A stretch of 64,000 bases of DNA from Pseudomonas aylmerensis (GCF_001702265.1 NZ_MAUE01000032.1:142687-206686); one strand, 5' to 3'. Shown: positions 27,328 through 36,653, counted from the first letter of the stretch. Notes: a model not told the origin generated them from the letters alone. Made by a program: numbers and translations.

Positions 27328-30300
27328 CTAGCCTCGATACAATTCCCCCAGGATGGGTTGCCGAATTCTCGAGGCCTCGTCTCTGAATGACTGGTAATAG
27401 TCGAAACTGCTGGCCGGCATATCCAGCACGCTGCTGCTCGTATCATACGACTGGCTTTGGGTCGACTCACCAGCCCCCGCATTGAACGCGGGCGGGCCCG
27501 CATCGGACGAGGATTGGCCGTCGCCGGACGAGGATGTCGCGCGCAAGGCGTTGACCCTGCCCTCTATCGCCCGCCCCAGGTTGGTCGTCCTGACGGTAAA
27601 GCGCGTAACACCGAAAACCTTGGAAAAGTTATTGCCGCCACTCGTAACCTCACTCTTAATCAAGGAATCCAGATCCTTGGCTTTTTTGTAAAACCGAAAA
27701 CCATAGCCCGAAAAACTCTTCACGAACTCACTCGCTCCCTTAGAGGCGGCACCGGACCTGGACGTCGCCGCCAAGCCGGTATAGGCGCTGATAGCCCCTC
27801 TGGCTGCCGCCGCAAAACTGACCGTCCATGAAGCAATAGAGAAGCCGAACGACGCCCATCCAAGCCCCTTGAGGTGGTTCGAACGATCCCAACCCATTTG
27901 GTGATCGACAGCCTCAATACTCAAGCTCGTAACACTCAGAACGCCTCCTACGCTCCCCAGCCCCGAAATGGACACACCCAGCCCCGCCTTGATGATCGCT
28001 GCCGCTGCTGTTGCTTTTGCAGCCACCGCTGCTGTCGCCCCGACTGCTGCAGTTGCAGCGGCTTTCGCCGAATACGCCGCCACAGCTGCCGCAAGCGCTA
28101 AGGATCCGGACCCCAGCGACACGACGGCCAATGCCAACGCGGCCCCGGTCAACACCCACTTCAACCAGTTGGGCCACAGCCCATTGGGGTCCATCAGGTT
28201 GACCGGGTTGCCGGCACAGTAGGCATAGCTGTTGATCCCTCCCTCATCGATCGGGCTCGTCGGGTCAGCCTGCACGTACATGTATAGAGAAGGGCAGTAG
28301 GCCCGCAGACCGTTACCGAGGAAGTACAGGTTGGTCGCCGCATCCAGCCGCTGCCCATTGAACGCCTGCAGTTGCAGGTCGGCCATGCTGCGGACCTTGC
28401 CGTCATCCAGGCGGATATGGGTGTCGCCATAGGGCGTGTAGTGCCGTCGCACGTGGGCCTGGCCCGCAGCGGAGATGCCGCGCACACTGCCGGCAGCATC
28501 GTTGGCATACACTTGCGGCCCGTCGACGCCACCGGTACGCGCCATCACTTGGTCGCCGCCGTCGGCATAGCGGATTTTCTTGTTGCCTTCCACCAGGGTC
28601 TCCAGGCGTTCGCCGTTGTAGGCGAGCATCACCGGCGGCTCATCGCCCCGGGATGCCTGGACCTGGCGCGACTCGGCGTCGTACTGGTAGCTGTACTTGA
28701 GCGTGCCGACCTGCACCGTAGTGAGCTGCTCAAAGCTATTGAACGTATAGATGTGGCCCTCTGGGCTCGCTAGCAGGTTGCCCGCCGCATCATAGGTGAG
28801 AGTGACTTCCTGCACCGGACGGGTGTGGGTCAGTCGGGTCAACTGGGTAGGGTCGGTGCCGGTAAAATAGCGTTCGCAGGTATCCTGGGTACCATCGGCA
28901 AAGAAGGTGATGACCTGGGTAATGTTGTTGAGGCTGTCGAAGGTGAAATCCTCGCCGACAATGCCCCGGCCCAGATGATCCTTGGGGTGTTCAAGCCCGG
29001 TACAGCGGTAGGCCTTGAGCCGCAGGTAGGCGTCATAGGTAAACGTCTCGCCGATCAACACCCTTGAACTCGCATCCGTCAGTACCCGTGTCGCCAGCAG
29101 GCTGTTGACCCGATAGGTACTGGTCATCACCTGCAGCAGCACGCCGTTTTGCTCAAACGTGCGATCGGTTTCTCGGCCCAGCGCGTCGTACGTCAACCGG
29201 GTGAGAATCTTCGTGCGGTCATGGGTGGTGGTCAGGCTCTGAGGCCGGCCCAGCGTATCGTAGCTCTGCTCAATCACCAGGGCGCCGGTGGTGATCTTCG
29301 AAAAACGTCCCAGGGCATCGTACTCAAGCTGGCTTTTCTGACCATCGGCGCCGGTTTGTTCAAGCAGTCGCCCGCCGGGGGAATACTGATTCAGGGTGGT
29401 CAATGCCGCACCATTGGCGCTCTGCACCTCTTTCTCGACCTGGCCGTATGTGTCGTAAAACAGCTCACGGACCAGTCTGTTGCTCTCCGAGCGTGTCAGT
29501 GCACCAGAGACGGGGTCATGCTGGTAGCCACTCTCGGGAAGCCCCGTCATCTCAATCTGGGTGGGCACATCGAGTTCTTTGTCATACGTGAGGCGCTGAC
29601 GAGCACCACGCGGGGAAACCATGGCCACCGGCGCCAGCCATCCGGCCTCGTATTCCCACGTCGTCGCCTGCCCGGTCCCACGCGCCTGGCGAGTCATGCG
29701 ACCCAGGCTGTCATAGGTACGGGTCGCCAGCAGCTTGCCGGCTACCGTGAACGCGCTAACCCTGTCGCCACTGCTGGTACCTGGGGCGTACTCGGTTTTG
29801 CGTTCGCGTTGCGGGGTGCCGTCGGTGGGCTTTTGCAAGGTAGTCAGCAGCCGATCGAACCCGTCATAGCTGAACTCGGTGAGGGTCGCATTGATGTCCC
29901 GTGACGTCAGGCAACGGCCCAAGCCATCGTAAGTGCGTGACTCCACTTCGACCTTGTTGCCGTTGGCATCCAGTCGCTCAACCTTGATCGGCTGGTTATG
30001 CGCATTGAAATACGTTATGCGCCGTTCACTGCCAACAACGCCTTCCTCGGTCAGATTGAGGCGCGGGTCGTACTCATTGATCGCCACACTCCCATCAGGT
30101 CGAGTGACGGTGCTGGCGTTGCCCCAAGGGCTGTAGGTGTAGGTCTGGGGGCTTTCCAGGACGCGCTGGCCGTTGTCCAGGTAATCGTAGCTGACCACTT
30201 CCACGGTTTGCCCAAGCGTGTCATACCGCCATGTCCTGATGACACGCTCTTGATTCAAGCCCAGGCGCTGCGCATCGGACACTTGGCGCCCAGCGCCATC

Positions 30301-32196
30301 GTAATAGGTAACGGCCGTGACCCCTTTAGCATCCGTGGTGATCAGATGAGCGTGCTTGTCCTCCTGCGCAAAATGGTAGGCGTATTGCCGCGTGGCTTTG
30401 CGCAGAGTGCCGGGAGAAACCGTTTCCGTCACCAGCCGGCCACTGACATCAAATGCCAGGTCCAGAGTGCTGTCACCGTCTCGCGTCATCGACAGCAGGC
30501 GACGATTGACCAGCGAAAGCGTGCGCTTGGCCTCAAGCCATTGCCTTCCTTGCACTTCGCTCCCATTCAAGCGTCGGGTTTCAATCAGGTTGTCACCTTG
30601 AATCACGTAACTGAAATCACTGGTCAACGCCTGCCCGTCGACCGTACTGGTGGTGCTTTTCAAGCGGCCGGCCAGCGCAACGGGGGTTTCGTAGTAAGTC
30701 TGCTGCATGGCCAGCCCACCCGCCTGGCTGCTCGATTGCTGCAGCACAAAATAGCTGCTGCCCGTCTGTGGCACGCGGGTATAGGTATATTCCGTGAGCC
30801 GGGCAGCAGGTGAGCCGCCCACGGGTACCAGGCGCTCGTGCTTGACGTAGCGTTGGAACAGCTTATGGGGATCCGCCGGGCATCGGCTGCCCTCGCCGGC
30901 AATCGGGTAATAGCTGTATTCGGTGCGAATCCCGGAAGTCTCGGTGCGGCTGAGCGGGTTGCCGAATTCATCCGTCTCGATATGCTGGATTTCTTCCCTC
31001 GCTGCGCCGCCAGCCACCAGTCCATAGCGCTTGGTGATGGTTTTAGGCAGGTGGAGGTTGGCCGGCTGGGCGGGAAACAAGCCATCATTGGTGTTGTAGG
31101 TAATGCTGGTTTTAGTCAGCGTCCCCTCGCGCCGGACCAGCTCTTCGGTCAACAGGTGAAACTTGTTGTAGGTGGTCTCGGTGACGCTCAGCACCTGATC
31201 ATTGGCGTCGCGGCTGGTCTCCTCGGTGCAGTAGTTGTAATCGCTACCGATCAAATACAGGTTGTCTTCGCCTTCGCGAAAACCGCCGGAAAACGGGAAG
31301 CCGGTGAAATTCCTGCCCGTACTGTAGGCATAGGTTCGGATCATGTCCGGCTGGCTGGCCCCGGGCGACTGCACCCATCTAATGACCCGTGGAATGTACT
31401 GGTTGTTAGCGTACTGGTGCCCATTCTCATCATAAGTAATCAGTTCCTGCCCGCCCATCGGCGACTGCACTTGCTCGAGCGCAACCAGCCCATTGCGGAA
31501 CGCCTTCCGGTACTTGAACACATAAGCCGCAGTACCCTGCGCTTCACTACGATCATAGGGGGCTGTCACCCCGGTCAGGCGATCATTGGTGTAAGTAAAC
31601 CGAACACGGGCATAGCGCCCGCCGTCGACCCGCGCATCCGCTGTCACCAACCGCTGACCCGAATAGGTCAATACCAGCAGTTCTTCTTGCTTGTGATTGA
31701 GGATACGGTCGAGAAAACCTGTTTCCTCATAGTCAAAGATCAGGCGCTCACCGTTCTCGAACAGCATCGCAACGATGCGGTAGGGCACGTTACTGCCAGT
31801 GCGCTCCAGCACTTCTATGGTGCCGTCCTTGTAAATCACCTGCAGCGTAGAGGACGTCGGCCGCTTGACGACCAGGTCCTTCAGCTTCCGATCCTGGATA
31901 ACCAGAGTTCCGTTTACGGGAGGTAAAGCCTGGGTTTTGAACTGCTCTCCACTGAGCAGCGTCAGGCGCTGGGTGCTGATATCAAACTCCGTGTTGCTGA
32001 GCCGCCAGCCCAACCCGTAGCCCAATGCTGAGGTGTTCATCATCGAGAACATCAGAGTAATGTCCCGGCTCGCCTCGAGGGCACCTTGTGGATACAGGGT
32101 TACCAGGCGAATCTGGCTGGAGTATTGGCCTGTACGTACATCGACAGAGCCACTGAGGTAAGAGCTGAAATTGAAAGCGTTGGAGTAGACGTTCAT
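27328..32196 (-). CDS. Large RHS/YD-repeat protein with unidentified C-terminal region
   Basis: A 1622-aa protein. The ATG at 32196 is preceded by AGGAG at 8-nt spacing; a longer in-frame start at 32220 lacks this. The N-terminus (MNVYSNAFNFSSYLSGSVDV, RTGQYSSQIRL) is of the lone-RHS/TccC-like type and shows no signal peptide. Residues of about 150-1250 carry many YD repeats (YDGAGRQVSD, YDTLGQTVEV, YDALGRFSKI). The RHS-associated core follows (HYTPYGDTHI, FNGQRLDAATNLYFLGNGLR, then INSYAYCAGNPVNLMDPNGL). The last roughly 284 residues are a candidate variable effector region: an Ala-rich hydrophobic stretch (AAKATAAAAIIKAGLGVSIS), then a basic part (GYGFRFYKKAKDLDSLIKSE) and a Ser/Gly-rich tail. 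No known toxin motif was recognised, and no immunity gene lies downstream, where rhlB converges. Confidence 0.88.
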   Translation of the reverse strand: MNVYSNAFNFSSYLSGSVDVRTGQYSSQIRLVTLYPQGALEASRDITLMFSMMNTSALGYGLGWRLSNTEFDISTQRLTLLSGEQFKTQALPPVNGTLVIQDRKLKDLVVKRPTSSTLQVIYKDGTIEVLERTGSNVPYRIVAMLFENGERLIFDYEETGFLDRILNHKQEELLVLTYSGQRLVTADARVDGGRYARVRFTYTNDRLTGVTAPYDRSEAQGTAAYVFKYRKAFRNGLVALEQVQSPMGGQELITYDENGHQYANNQYIPRVIRWVQSPGASQPDMIRTYAYSTGRNFTGFPFSGGFREGEDNLYLIGSDYNYCTEETSRDANDQVLSVTETTYNKFHLLTEELVRREGTLTKTSITYNTNDGLFPAQPANLHLPKTITKRYGLVAGGAAREEIQHIETDEFGNPLSRTETSGIRTEYSYYPIAGEGSRCPADPHKLFQRYVKHERLVPVGGSPAARLTEYTYTRVPQTGSSYFVLQQSSSQAGGLAMQQTYYETPVALAGRLKSTTSTVDGQALTSDFSYVIQGDNLIETRRLNGSEVQGRQWLEAKRTLSLVNRRLLSMTRDGDSTLDLAFDVSGRLVTETVSPGTLRKATRQYAYHFAQEDKHAHLITTDAKGVTAVTYYDGAGRQVSDAQRLGLNQERVIRTWRYDTLGQTVEVVSYDYLDNGQRVLESPQTYTYSPWGNASTVTRPDGSVAINEYDPRLNLTEEGVVGSERRITYFNAHNQPIKVERLDANGNKVEVESRTYDGLGRCLTSRDINATLTEFSYDGFDRLLTTLQKPTDGTPQRERKTEYAPGTSSGDRVSAFTVAGKLLATRTYDSLGRMTRQARGTGQATTWEYEAGWLAPVAMVSPRGARQRLTYDKELDVPTQIEMTGLPESGYQHDPVSGALTRSESNRLVRELFYDTYGQVEKEVQSANGAALTTLNQYSPGGRLLEQTGADGQKSQLEYDALGRFSKITTGALVIEQSYDTLGRPQSLTTTHDRTKILTRLTYDALGRETDRTFEQNGVLLQVMTSTYRVNSLLATRVLTDASSRVLIGETFTYDAYLRLKAYRCTGLEHPKDHLGRGIVGEDFTFDSLNNITQVITFFADGTQDTCERYFTGTDPTQLTRLTHTRPVQEVTLTYDAAGNLLASPEGHIYTFNSFEQLTTVQVGTLKYSYQYDAESRQVQASRGDEPPVMLAYNGERLETLVEGNKKIRYADGGDQVMARTGGVDGPQVYANDAAGSVRGISAAGQAHVRRHYTPYGDTHIRLDDGKVRSMADLQLQAFNGQRLDAATNLYFLGNGLRAYCPSLYMYVQADPTSPIDEGGINSYAYCAGNPVNLMDPNGLWPNWLKWVLTGAALALAVVSLGSGSLALAAAVAAYSAKAAATAAVGATAAVAAKATAAAAIIKAGLGVSISGLGSVGGVLSVTSLSIEAVDHQMGWDRSNHLKGLGWASFGFSIASWTVSFAAAARGAISAYTGLAATSRSGAASKGASEFVKSFSGYGFRFYKKAKDLDSLIKSEVTSGGNNFSKVFGVTRFTVRTTNLGRAIEGRVNALRATSSSGDGQSSSDAGPPAFNAGAGESTQSQSYDTSSSVLDMPASSFDYYQSFRDEASRIRQPILGELYRG

Positions 32197-32239
32197 GAGG
32201 ACATCTCCTAGCGCGGACACCCAGTCAATAAATACCGAA

Positions 32240-33229
32240 CTAGTCAGTCAATTCCAAACTGGGCGTTCCACCCAATTTCAAACGAAACTTGTGTTCGCAT
32301 CCAAAGTTATCCAGCAGGCTCCAATGTCCGGTGTCCCTGTGCGGCGTCGAGGGCACTCCGCCATGAAGCTTTAATGCGCGCATCACTTTGAAGCACCGTC
32401 GATATTCAATGTCAGGCCCATTACCTGAGTAAATGCCTTGTTGTACATCGGCCATGAACACCCGCTCCTCCAATGAATCCCTTTCGACAAGGATCCCGCT
32501 TTTGTCATTAGGAACGCTGATGAAATCCGACGTATTAAAAAACCGTCCTTCATCTTTTATATTCAACGGGTTAGCGATCCCCACATTCTGAATAAATTGT
32601 AGGCCTCGTGGCGGCGTCCAGTAATGCACATCGATATAAATGTTACGTGCTTTATCCTCAAACGCCCTATTATCAATATAGCGAACCAGTTGAGCCACTC
32701 TCAACACATAAGGACGCTCTGGCTGAATCTCCACCCAGGAATTAAACGAGGCGTCATCATCAGTGTAATTTGTCGTATAGACTTTACCGGCTATCTGGAT
32801 ACGCGCCATAAAGCGATAGGATTGAATAGGCTGCCCCGCATTAACACGCATATACCGTTCCACCATCTCCAGCGGGCCGCTTGCTATAGAAGGTTTCGCA
32901 GGGGACGACGAGAGCGTGGTGCTGTTTGTCTCGCTGCCGCGCGGGGGCCAAAGCCCCGGATCATATTTATCTTTATCCGTATCACAGTGCCATCCGGTGG
33001 GAAGGGGTGCATCTGGGTTAGTTGCATACTGAGTCACCGTCAGACTATTACGCTCAGCCGCAGTCAACGCTGCAAACTGCCAGTTACCTGACTCATCCGC
33101 GACGTTCTTGGCAATCAGCACCACGAGCTTGCATTGATGGCGACCATTGGTATATAGCGCCCTGGTCTTATCTTCTGCCGTTTCCGTCTGGATCTCGAAA
33201 TGCCCTAGTCGTACGCTACCCGCTTTCAT
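32240..33229 (-). CDS. Unrecognised protein with one copy of the cassette's repeated domain
   Basis: A 329-aa protein of unknown function with no signal peptide or membrane segment. It is one copy of a domain found twice more in the next gene upstream. Shared landmarks in order are LYTNGRHQCKL, a W-x-LT-x-E-type element (ALTAAERNSLTVTQY), LPTGWHCDTDKDKYDPGLWP, RFMARIQIAGKVYTTNYTDD, YYWTPP-like HYWTPPRGLQFIQNVGI, VFMADVQQGIYSGNGPDIEY, and the C-terminal DNFGCEHKFRLKLG. It lies 43 nt upstream of the RHS gene start on the same strand, so the two are probably co-transcribed. DNA here is AT-richer than in flanking genes, pointing to horizontal acquisition. Confidence 0.7.
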   Translation of the reverse strand: MKAGSVRLGHFEIQTETAEDKTRALYTNGRHQCKLVVLIAKNVADESGNWQFAALTAAERNSLTVTQYATNPDAPLPTGWHCDTDKDKYDPGLWPPRGSETNSTTLSSSPAKPSIASGPLEMVERYMRVNAGQPIQSYRFMARIQIAGKVYTTNYTDDDASFNSWVEIQPERPYVLRVAQLVRYIDNRAFEDKARNIYIDVHYWTPPRGLQFIQNVGIANPLNIKDEGRFFNTSDFISVPNDKSGILVERDSLEERVFMADVQQGIYSGNGPDIEYRRCFKVMRALKLHGGVPSTPHRDTGHWSLLDNFGCEHKFRLKLGGTPSLELTD

Positions 33230-33273
33230 TTAGATTCTCCCTAAAAGAATAACAACTCTGCGACCCGTGCGTT

Positions 33274-35223
33274 TCATCCTGACAACGTCAATGCGCCCCC
33301 GGAGGCCTTATAACCCAATCGATAACGATGCTCACAGCCGTAATTATCCCTCACTGTCCAATCATTAAACACCGACGGTGCGTCTCCCGGAATGGGACCT
33401 GTAAAACGAATCGCCCGCATAATAGTCTCGCGCTTATTAAATTCGATCCGCGGATTTTTGTCAGGGTATACATTGCGCTGAACATCATTCATATAAATAG
33501 ACTGGCCCATGCCATCTCGCCCTACCACCACTCCCACTTTTGCCGGACCGAACTCACGAGAAAATACTGCTGTAGTGAAGGCGTATCCCTCATGACTCAC
33601 AGGCACTGGATGACTCACGCCCAAATTATCAAAAAATGAAAGACCGGCAGGAGGCGTCCAATAATAAACAGAGACAAGAACGGTAGGATTACTGCCCTGA
33701 TACGCGGTTTCATCTACATATGGTGTCAGCTCATCAACCCCCAATAGATAGGGGCGAACAGGTGAAACAATCACCCAGGACACAGCAGAACCGGCAACAT
33801 CCGCTGAATTGGTCGTGATTGTTTTGCCATTGATGGTAATGCTCGCCATAAAGCGCTGCGTTTGAATATGCTCGGGTGCTACACGTAAAAAACGCGCCAC
33901 AACATCTTGCTGGCTGGCCGCTGCACTCGCCTCTGGGAGATCCTCTGTGGAGCCAGGCTTCCAGAGCCCCAGGTTATATTTGTTTTTTTCCTGATCACAC
34001 CTCCACCCCTCGGGAAGTCCCTGGTGGGGATCGGCGGAAAATTCAGCCAAGGTAATGCTGTTTCGCTGACCAGCAGTCAATGGCACTCGCTCCCAGCGGC
34101 CACCGGGGAGTCTTTGTTCAAGGGTGACTTCAATGTTGACTTGGCATTGGTGATGACCATTGGCGTAAAGGGCGTTGGTCGACTGCCCACTGCCAGGCAG
34201 CGTTACAAAAAATTCAGTAACCCGCAACTCGGACTCCACTGCGCCTCTCGTCTCGAGCTTGATATCGCCATTACTTGCCAGACTTAAACAATAAGTATGC
34301 TCGCGGCCAAAGTTATCGATCAACCGCCATAAACCATTACCCAGTCTGGATTCTGGAAAGACCGTGGAGATAAGCCTCACCGCGCGCATGACCGTAGGTC
34401 GCTCATGAAATTTCACAAATGGATTGGGGAACGATATTGGAAGGTTTTTATGAACATCATCCATGCGCAATAACGCCTCGGGCAAATCTTTGTTAACCAC
34501 AACACCTATCTTGACGCTTAGAGACCCGGCCCCGTAGTTACGGACTTCGAGAGTTTGAAAATTATCACCCTCATTGGGCAAGGCAACCGGCCCATCAATC
34601 CCCTTGTTTTCAACAATCCCCAGGCCTGTCGGCAGCACCCAATAATAAACAGCCAACATCGTCAATCCGTATTCATAAGCCTTCGTATCAACATGAGCCA
34701 CAAGACTATCGATAGGCAGGCCATAAGAAGCCACTGGTTTGACGGTGACCGTCGCCCCATCACTTGATTGACCACTTACCAAGGCGGTTGTATAAGTCGC
34801 TCCCTCCAGATCTATAACGGCCATGAACGCTACGGCTTCCTGCGCGCCCCCCTCTTCTACGCGCAAGTAGCGAACGATAGTGTCCACCTGAGGATCAAGA
34901 TAACTGAATGACGCTTGAGGCTCTCCCTCTGGTTGATAGAGTCCTGCGCTGTATATATTCTTTTGTTGGTCACAATGCCAATCTTTTGGCAGCAGTTGGT
35001 CAGTCTGTGTTGAATAGGCGCACAGCGTGATACTGGCAAACTCTTCGTCGGTCAGGGCTGTACGCTCCCACTCACCCGTCGCCGTCACTACTTCCTTGAC
35101 CACCTGAATAAGAACCTCGCATTGATGGCGGCCATTGGCATATAACGCGTCGGTTGTTGATGCGCCGTTGGGAAGTGCGACTTTAAAAAGCGCGAGTCGG
35201 CAGCTGCCAGTCTTACGGGCCAT
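33274..35223 (-). CDS. Unrecognised protein with two tandem copies of the cassette's repeated domain
   Basis: A 649-aa protein made of two halves of about 325 residues that repeat the same landmarks. Half 1 has LYANGRHQCEVLIQVVKEVV, LPKDWHCDQQKNIYSAGLYQ, YYWVLPTGLGIVENKGIDGP and LIDNFGREHTYCLSL. Half 2 has LYANGHHQCQVNIEVTLEQ, LPEGWRCDQEKNKYNLGLWK, YYWTPPAGLSFFDNLGVSHP and VRDNYGCEHRYRLGYKA. There is no signal peptide. It is the first gene of the predicted three-gene minus-strand cassette ending in the RHS protein, 44 nt before the single-domain gene. The family is not one I can name; a structural partner, chaperone or immunity role for the RHS protein would all be guesses. Confidence 0.7.
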   Translation of the reverse strand: MARKTGSCRLALFKVALPNGASTTDALYANGRHQCEVLIQVVKEVVTATGEWERTALTDEEFASITLCAYSTQTDQLLPKDWHCDQQKNIYSAGLYQPEGEPQASFSYLDPQVDTIVRYLRVEEGGAQEAVAFMAVIDLEGATYTTALVSGQSSDGATVTVKPVASYGLPIDSLVAHVDTKAYEYGLTMLAVYYWVLPTGLGIVENKGIDGPVALPNEGDNFQTLEVRNYGAGSLSVKIGVVVNKDLPEALLRMDDVHKNLPISFPNPFVKFHERPTVMRAVRLISTVFPESRLGNGLWRLIDNFGREHTYCLSLASNGDIKLETRGAVESELRVTEFFVTLPGSGQSTNALYANGHHQCQVNIEVTLEQRLPGGRWERVPLTAGQRNSITLAEFSADPHQGLPEGWRCDQEKNKYNLGLWKPGSTEDLPEASAAASQQDVVARFLRVAPEHIQTQRFMASITINGKTITTNSADVAGSAVSWVIVSPVRPYLLGVDELTPYVDETAYQGSNPTVLVSVYYWTPPAGLSFFDNLGVSHPVPVSHEGYAFTTAVFSREFGPAKVGVVVGRDGMGQSIYMNDVQRNVYPDKNPRIEFNKRETIMRAIRFTGPIPGDAPSVFNDWTVRDNYGCEHRYRLGYKASGGALTLSG

Positions 35224-35337
35224 AATGCTCTCCTGCGGAGATTGAAATTAATCAACTAGAGAAGCCACAGGTGCATTCCAACGATGGGTTGTTGGCCTGT
35301 GCCTTACACGCATTAGGAACGCAATAGAGAAGGGTAA

Positions 35338-35359
35338 CAACTGTCAAAGTTGACAGTTG
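35338..35359. promoter_or_regulatory. Perfect palindrome upstream of the RHS cassette
   Basis: Arm CAACTGTCAA and its exact complement are separated by the 2 nt AG. The site is about 115 nt before the first gene of the cassette (start 35223) and within the moaE-cassette gap. Length and symmetry suggest a repressor operator; the TTGAC it contains could also overlap a -35 element. Function inferred. Confidence 0.5.
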
Positions 35360-35417
35360 CCCCAATCAAAACGAAATAACCTCAGGGTTTTAAATTCAGT
35401 AAAGTGCACTCATGCAC

Positions 35418-35870
35418 TTACACCTTCCAGCGATTCGCCGCCTTATGATCACTGTCCCGCCCTTCCACCCACCGCGGCCCTTCGCTGGTATTTTCCTTCT
35501 TCCAGAACGGCGCGCGGGTCTTGAGGTAGTCCATCACAAACGCACAGGCATCAAACGCCGCCTGGCGATGGGCACTGGCAGCCGCGACGAACACGATGGG
35601 CTCGCCAGGCTCCAGGGCGCCGATGCGGTGCAGCACTTCCAGCTTGAGCAGCGGCCAGCGCTGCTCAGCCTCAACGGCGATCTTGGCCAGGGCTTTTTCG
35701 GTCATGCCGGGATAGTGCTCGAGGAACATCCCCGCCACATCGAGGCCATCGTTGAAATCGCGCACATAGCCGACAAAGCTCACCACTGCGCCGACGCCGA
35801 CATTGGCGGCGTGCATGGCGTTGACTTCGGCGCCGGGGTCAAAGGGCTGGGCCTGCACACGAATGGCCAT
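35418..35870 (-). CDS. moaE: Molybdopterin synthase catalytic subunit MoaE
   Basis: A 150-aa protein that, with MoaD thiocarboxylate, inserts two sulfurs into precursor Z/cPMP to make molybdopterin. Recognised by VGAVVSFVGYVRDFNDG, LEHYPGMTEKAL, HRIGALEPGEPIVFVAAASA HRQ-type segment and the catalytic Lys region LKTRAPFWKKE. The start at 35870 (MAIRVQAQPFDPGAEVNAMH) lies 2 nt after the moaD stop; a longer in-frame start inside moaD is rejected. Confidence 0.95.
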   Translation of the reverse strand: MAIRVQAQPFDPGAEVNAMHAANVGVGAVVSFVGYVRDFNDGLDVAGMFLEHYPGMTEKALAKIAVEAEQRWPLLKLEVLHRIGALEPGEPIVFVAAASAHRQAAFDACAFVMDYLKTRAPFWKKENTSEGPRWVEGRDSDHKAANRWKV

Positions 35871-35872
35871 GC

Positions 35873-36115
35873 TCAGCCTCCGGTCACGGGCGGGAAGAAC
35901 GCCACTTCGTCGCCGGCCTGCAACGGCTCGTCGAGGGTGCACAGTTCCTGGTTGCGCGCGCACATCAGGCTGGTTTCGTTCAACACCGCGAATTCGGGAT
36001 CGCCCGCCAATGCCTGGCGCACAGCCTCGACGGTGGCGAAATCGCCTTCCATCTCCAGGGAGTCCAGGCCGATCACTTCGCTGTAGCGCGCAAAAAACAG
36101 TACGTTGATGCTCAT
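35873..36115 (-). CDS. moaD: Molybdopterin synthase sulfur-carrier subunit MoaD
   Basis: An 80-aa ubiquitin-like protein (MSINVLFFARYSEVIGLDSL) ending in the required Gly-Gly tail (FFPPVTGG), which is adenylated and thiocarboxylated before donating sulfur in MoaE. ATG 36115 overlaps the moaC stop (ATGA), so translation is coupled. Confidence 0.95.
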   Translation of the reverse strand: MSINVLFFARYSEVIGLDSLEMEGDFATVEAVRQALAGDPEFAVLNETSLMCARNQELCTLDEPLQAGDEVAFFPPVTGG

Positions 36116-36585
36116 GCCTGGTCCGCCTTGAAATGCCCGCTTTTACCGCCGAGCTTTTCCAGCAGGCGGATGCTTTCGATGGTCATGCCGCGGTCCACCG
36201 CCTTGCACATGTCGTAGATCGTCAGTGCCGCGACGCTGGCGGCGGTGAGGGCTTCCATCTCTACGCCGGTCTGGCCTGAGAGTTTGCAGCGCGCGAGGAT
36301 ATGCACCACGTCCACGCCCTCGGCGCTGAGCTCGACCTTGACGCCGGTGAGCATCAGCGGGTGGCACAGGGGGATCAGGTCACTGGTTTTTTTCGCCGCC
36401 TGGATCCCGGCGATGCGGGCCACGGCAAACACGTCGCCCTTGGGATGGGCGCCGTCGACAATCATTTTCAGGGTCTCGGGCAGCATGCGCACCCGCGCTT
36501 CAGCCACCGCCTCACGGAACGTCACGGCTTTGTCGGTGACGTCGACCATATGGGCGCGACCTTGGGAATCGAGATGAGTCAGCAC
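36112..36585 (-). CDS. moaC: Cyclic pyranopterin monophosphate synthase MoaC
   Basis: A 157-aa enzyme that converts the MoaA product to cPMP, the first committed molybdenum-cofactor intermediate. Recognised by HMVDVTDKAVTFREAVAEAR, IAGIQAAKKTSDLIPLCHPL, GQTGVEMEALTAASVAALTI and YDMCKAVDRGM. The start is a GTG at 36585 with AGGAG 7 nt upstream; the frame is open further but without a better start. First gene of moaC-moaD-moaE; moaA and moaB are not in this window. Confidence 0.95.
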   Translation of the reverse strand: MLTHLDSQGRAHMVDVTDKAVTFREAVAEARVRMLPETLKMIVDGAHPKGDVFAVARIAGIQAAKKTSDLIPLCHPLMLTGVKVELSAEGVDVVHILARCKLSGQTGVEMEALTAASVAALTIYDMCKAVDRGMTIESIRLLEKLGGKSGHFKADQA

Positions 36586-36653
36586 AGCGGTACTCCTGAT
36601 CAGGAGCGTCGATTGTAAACCCAACGCAGATCAAAAGGTGGGAGCTGGCTTTT

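Noticed and set aside
27328..32196. Classical Tc toxin (TcA/TcB/TccC) locus
   Set aside because: The RHS protein is TccC-like in its repeats, but the two partner proteins are far too short for TcA or TcB and show no SpvB/TcdB features.
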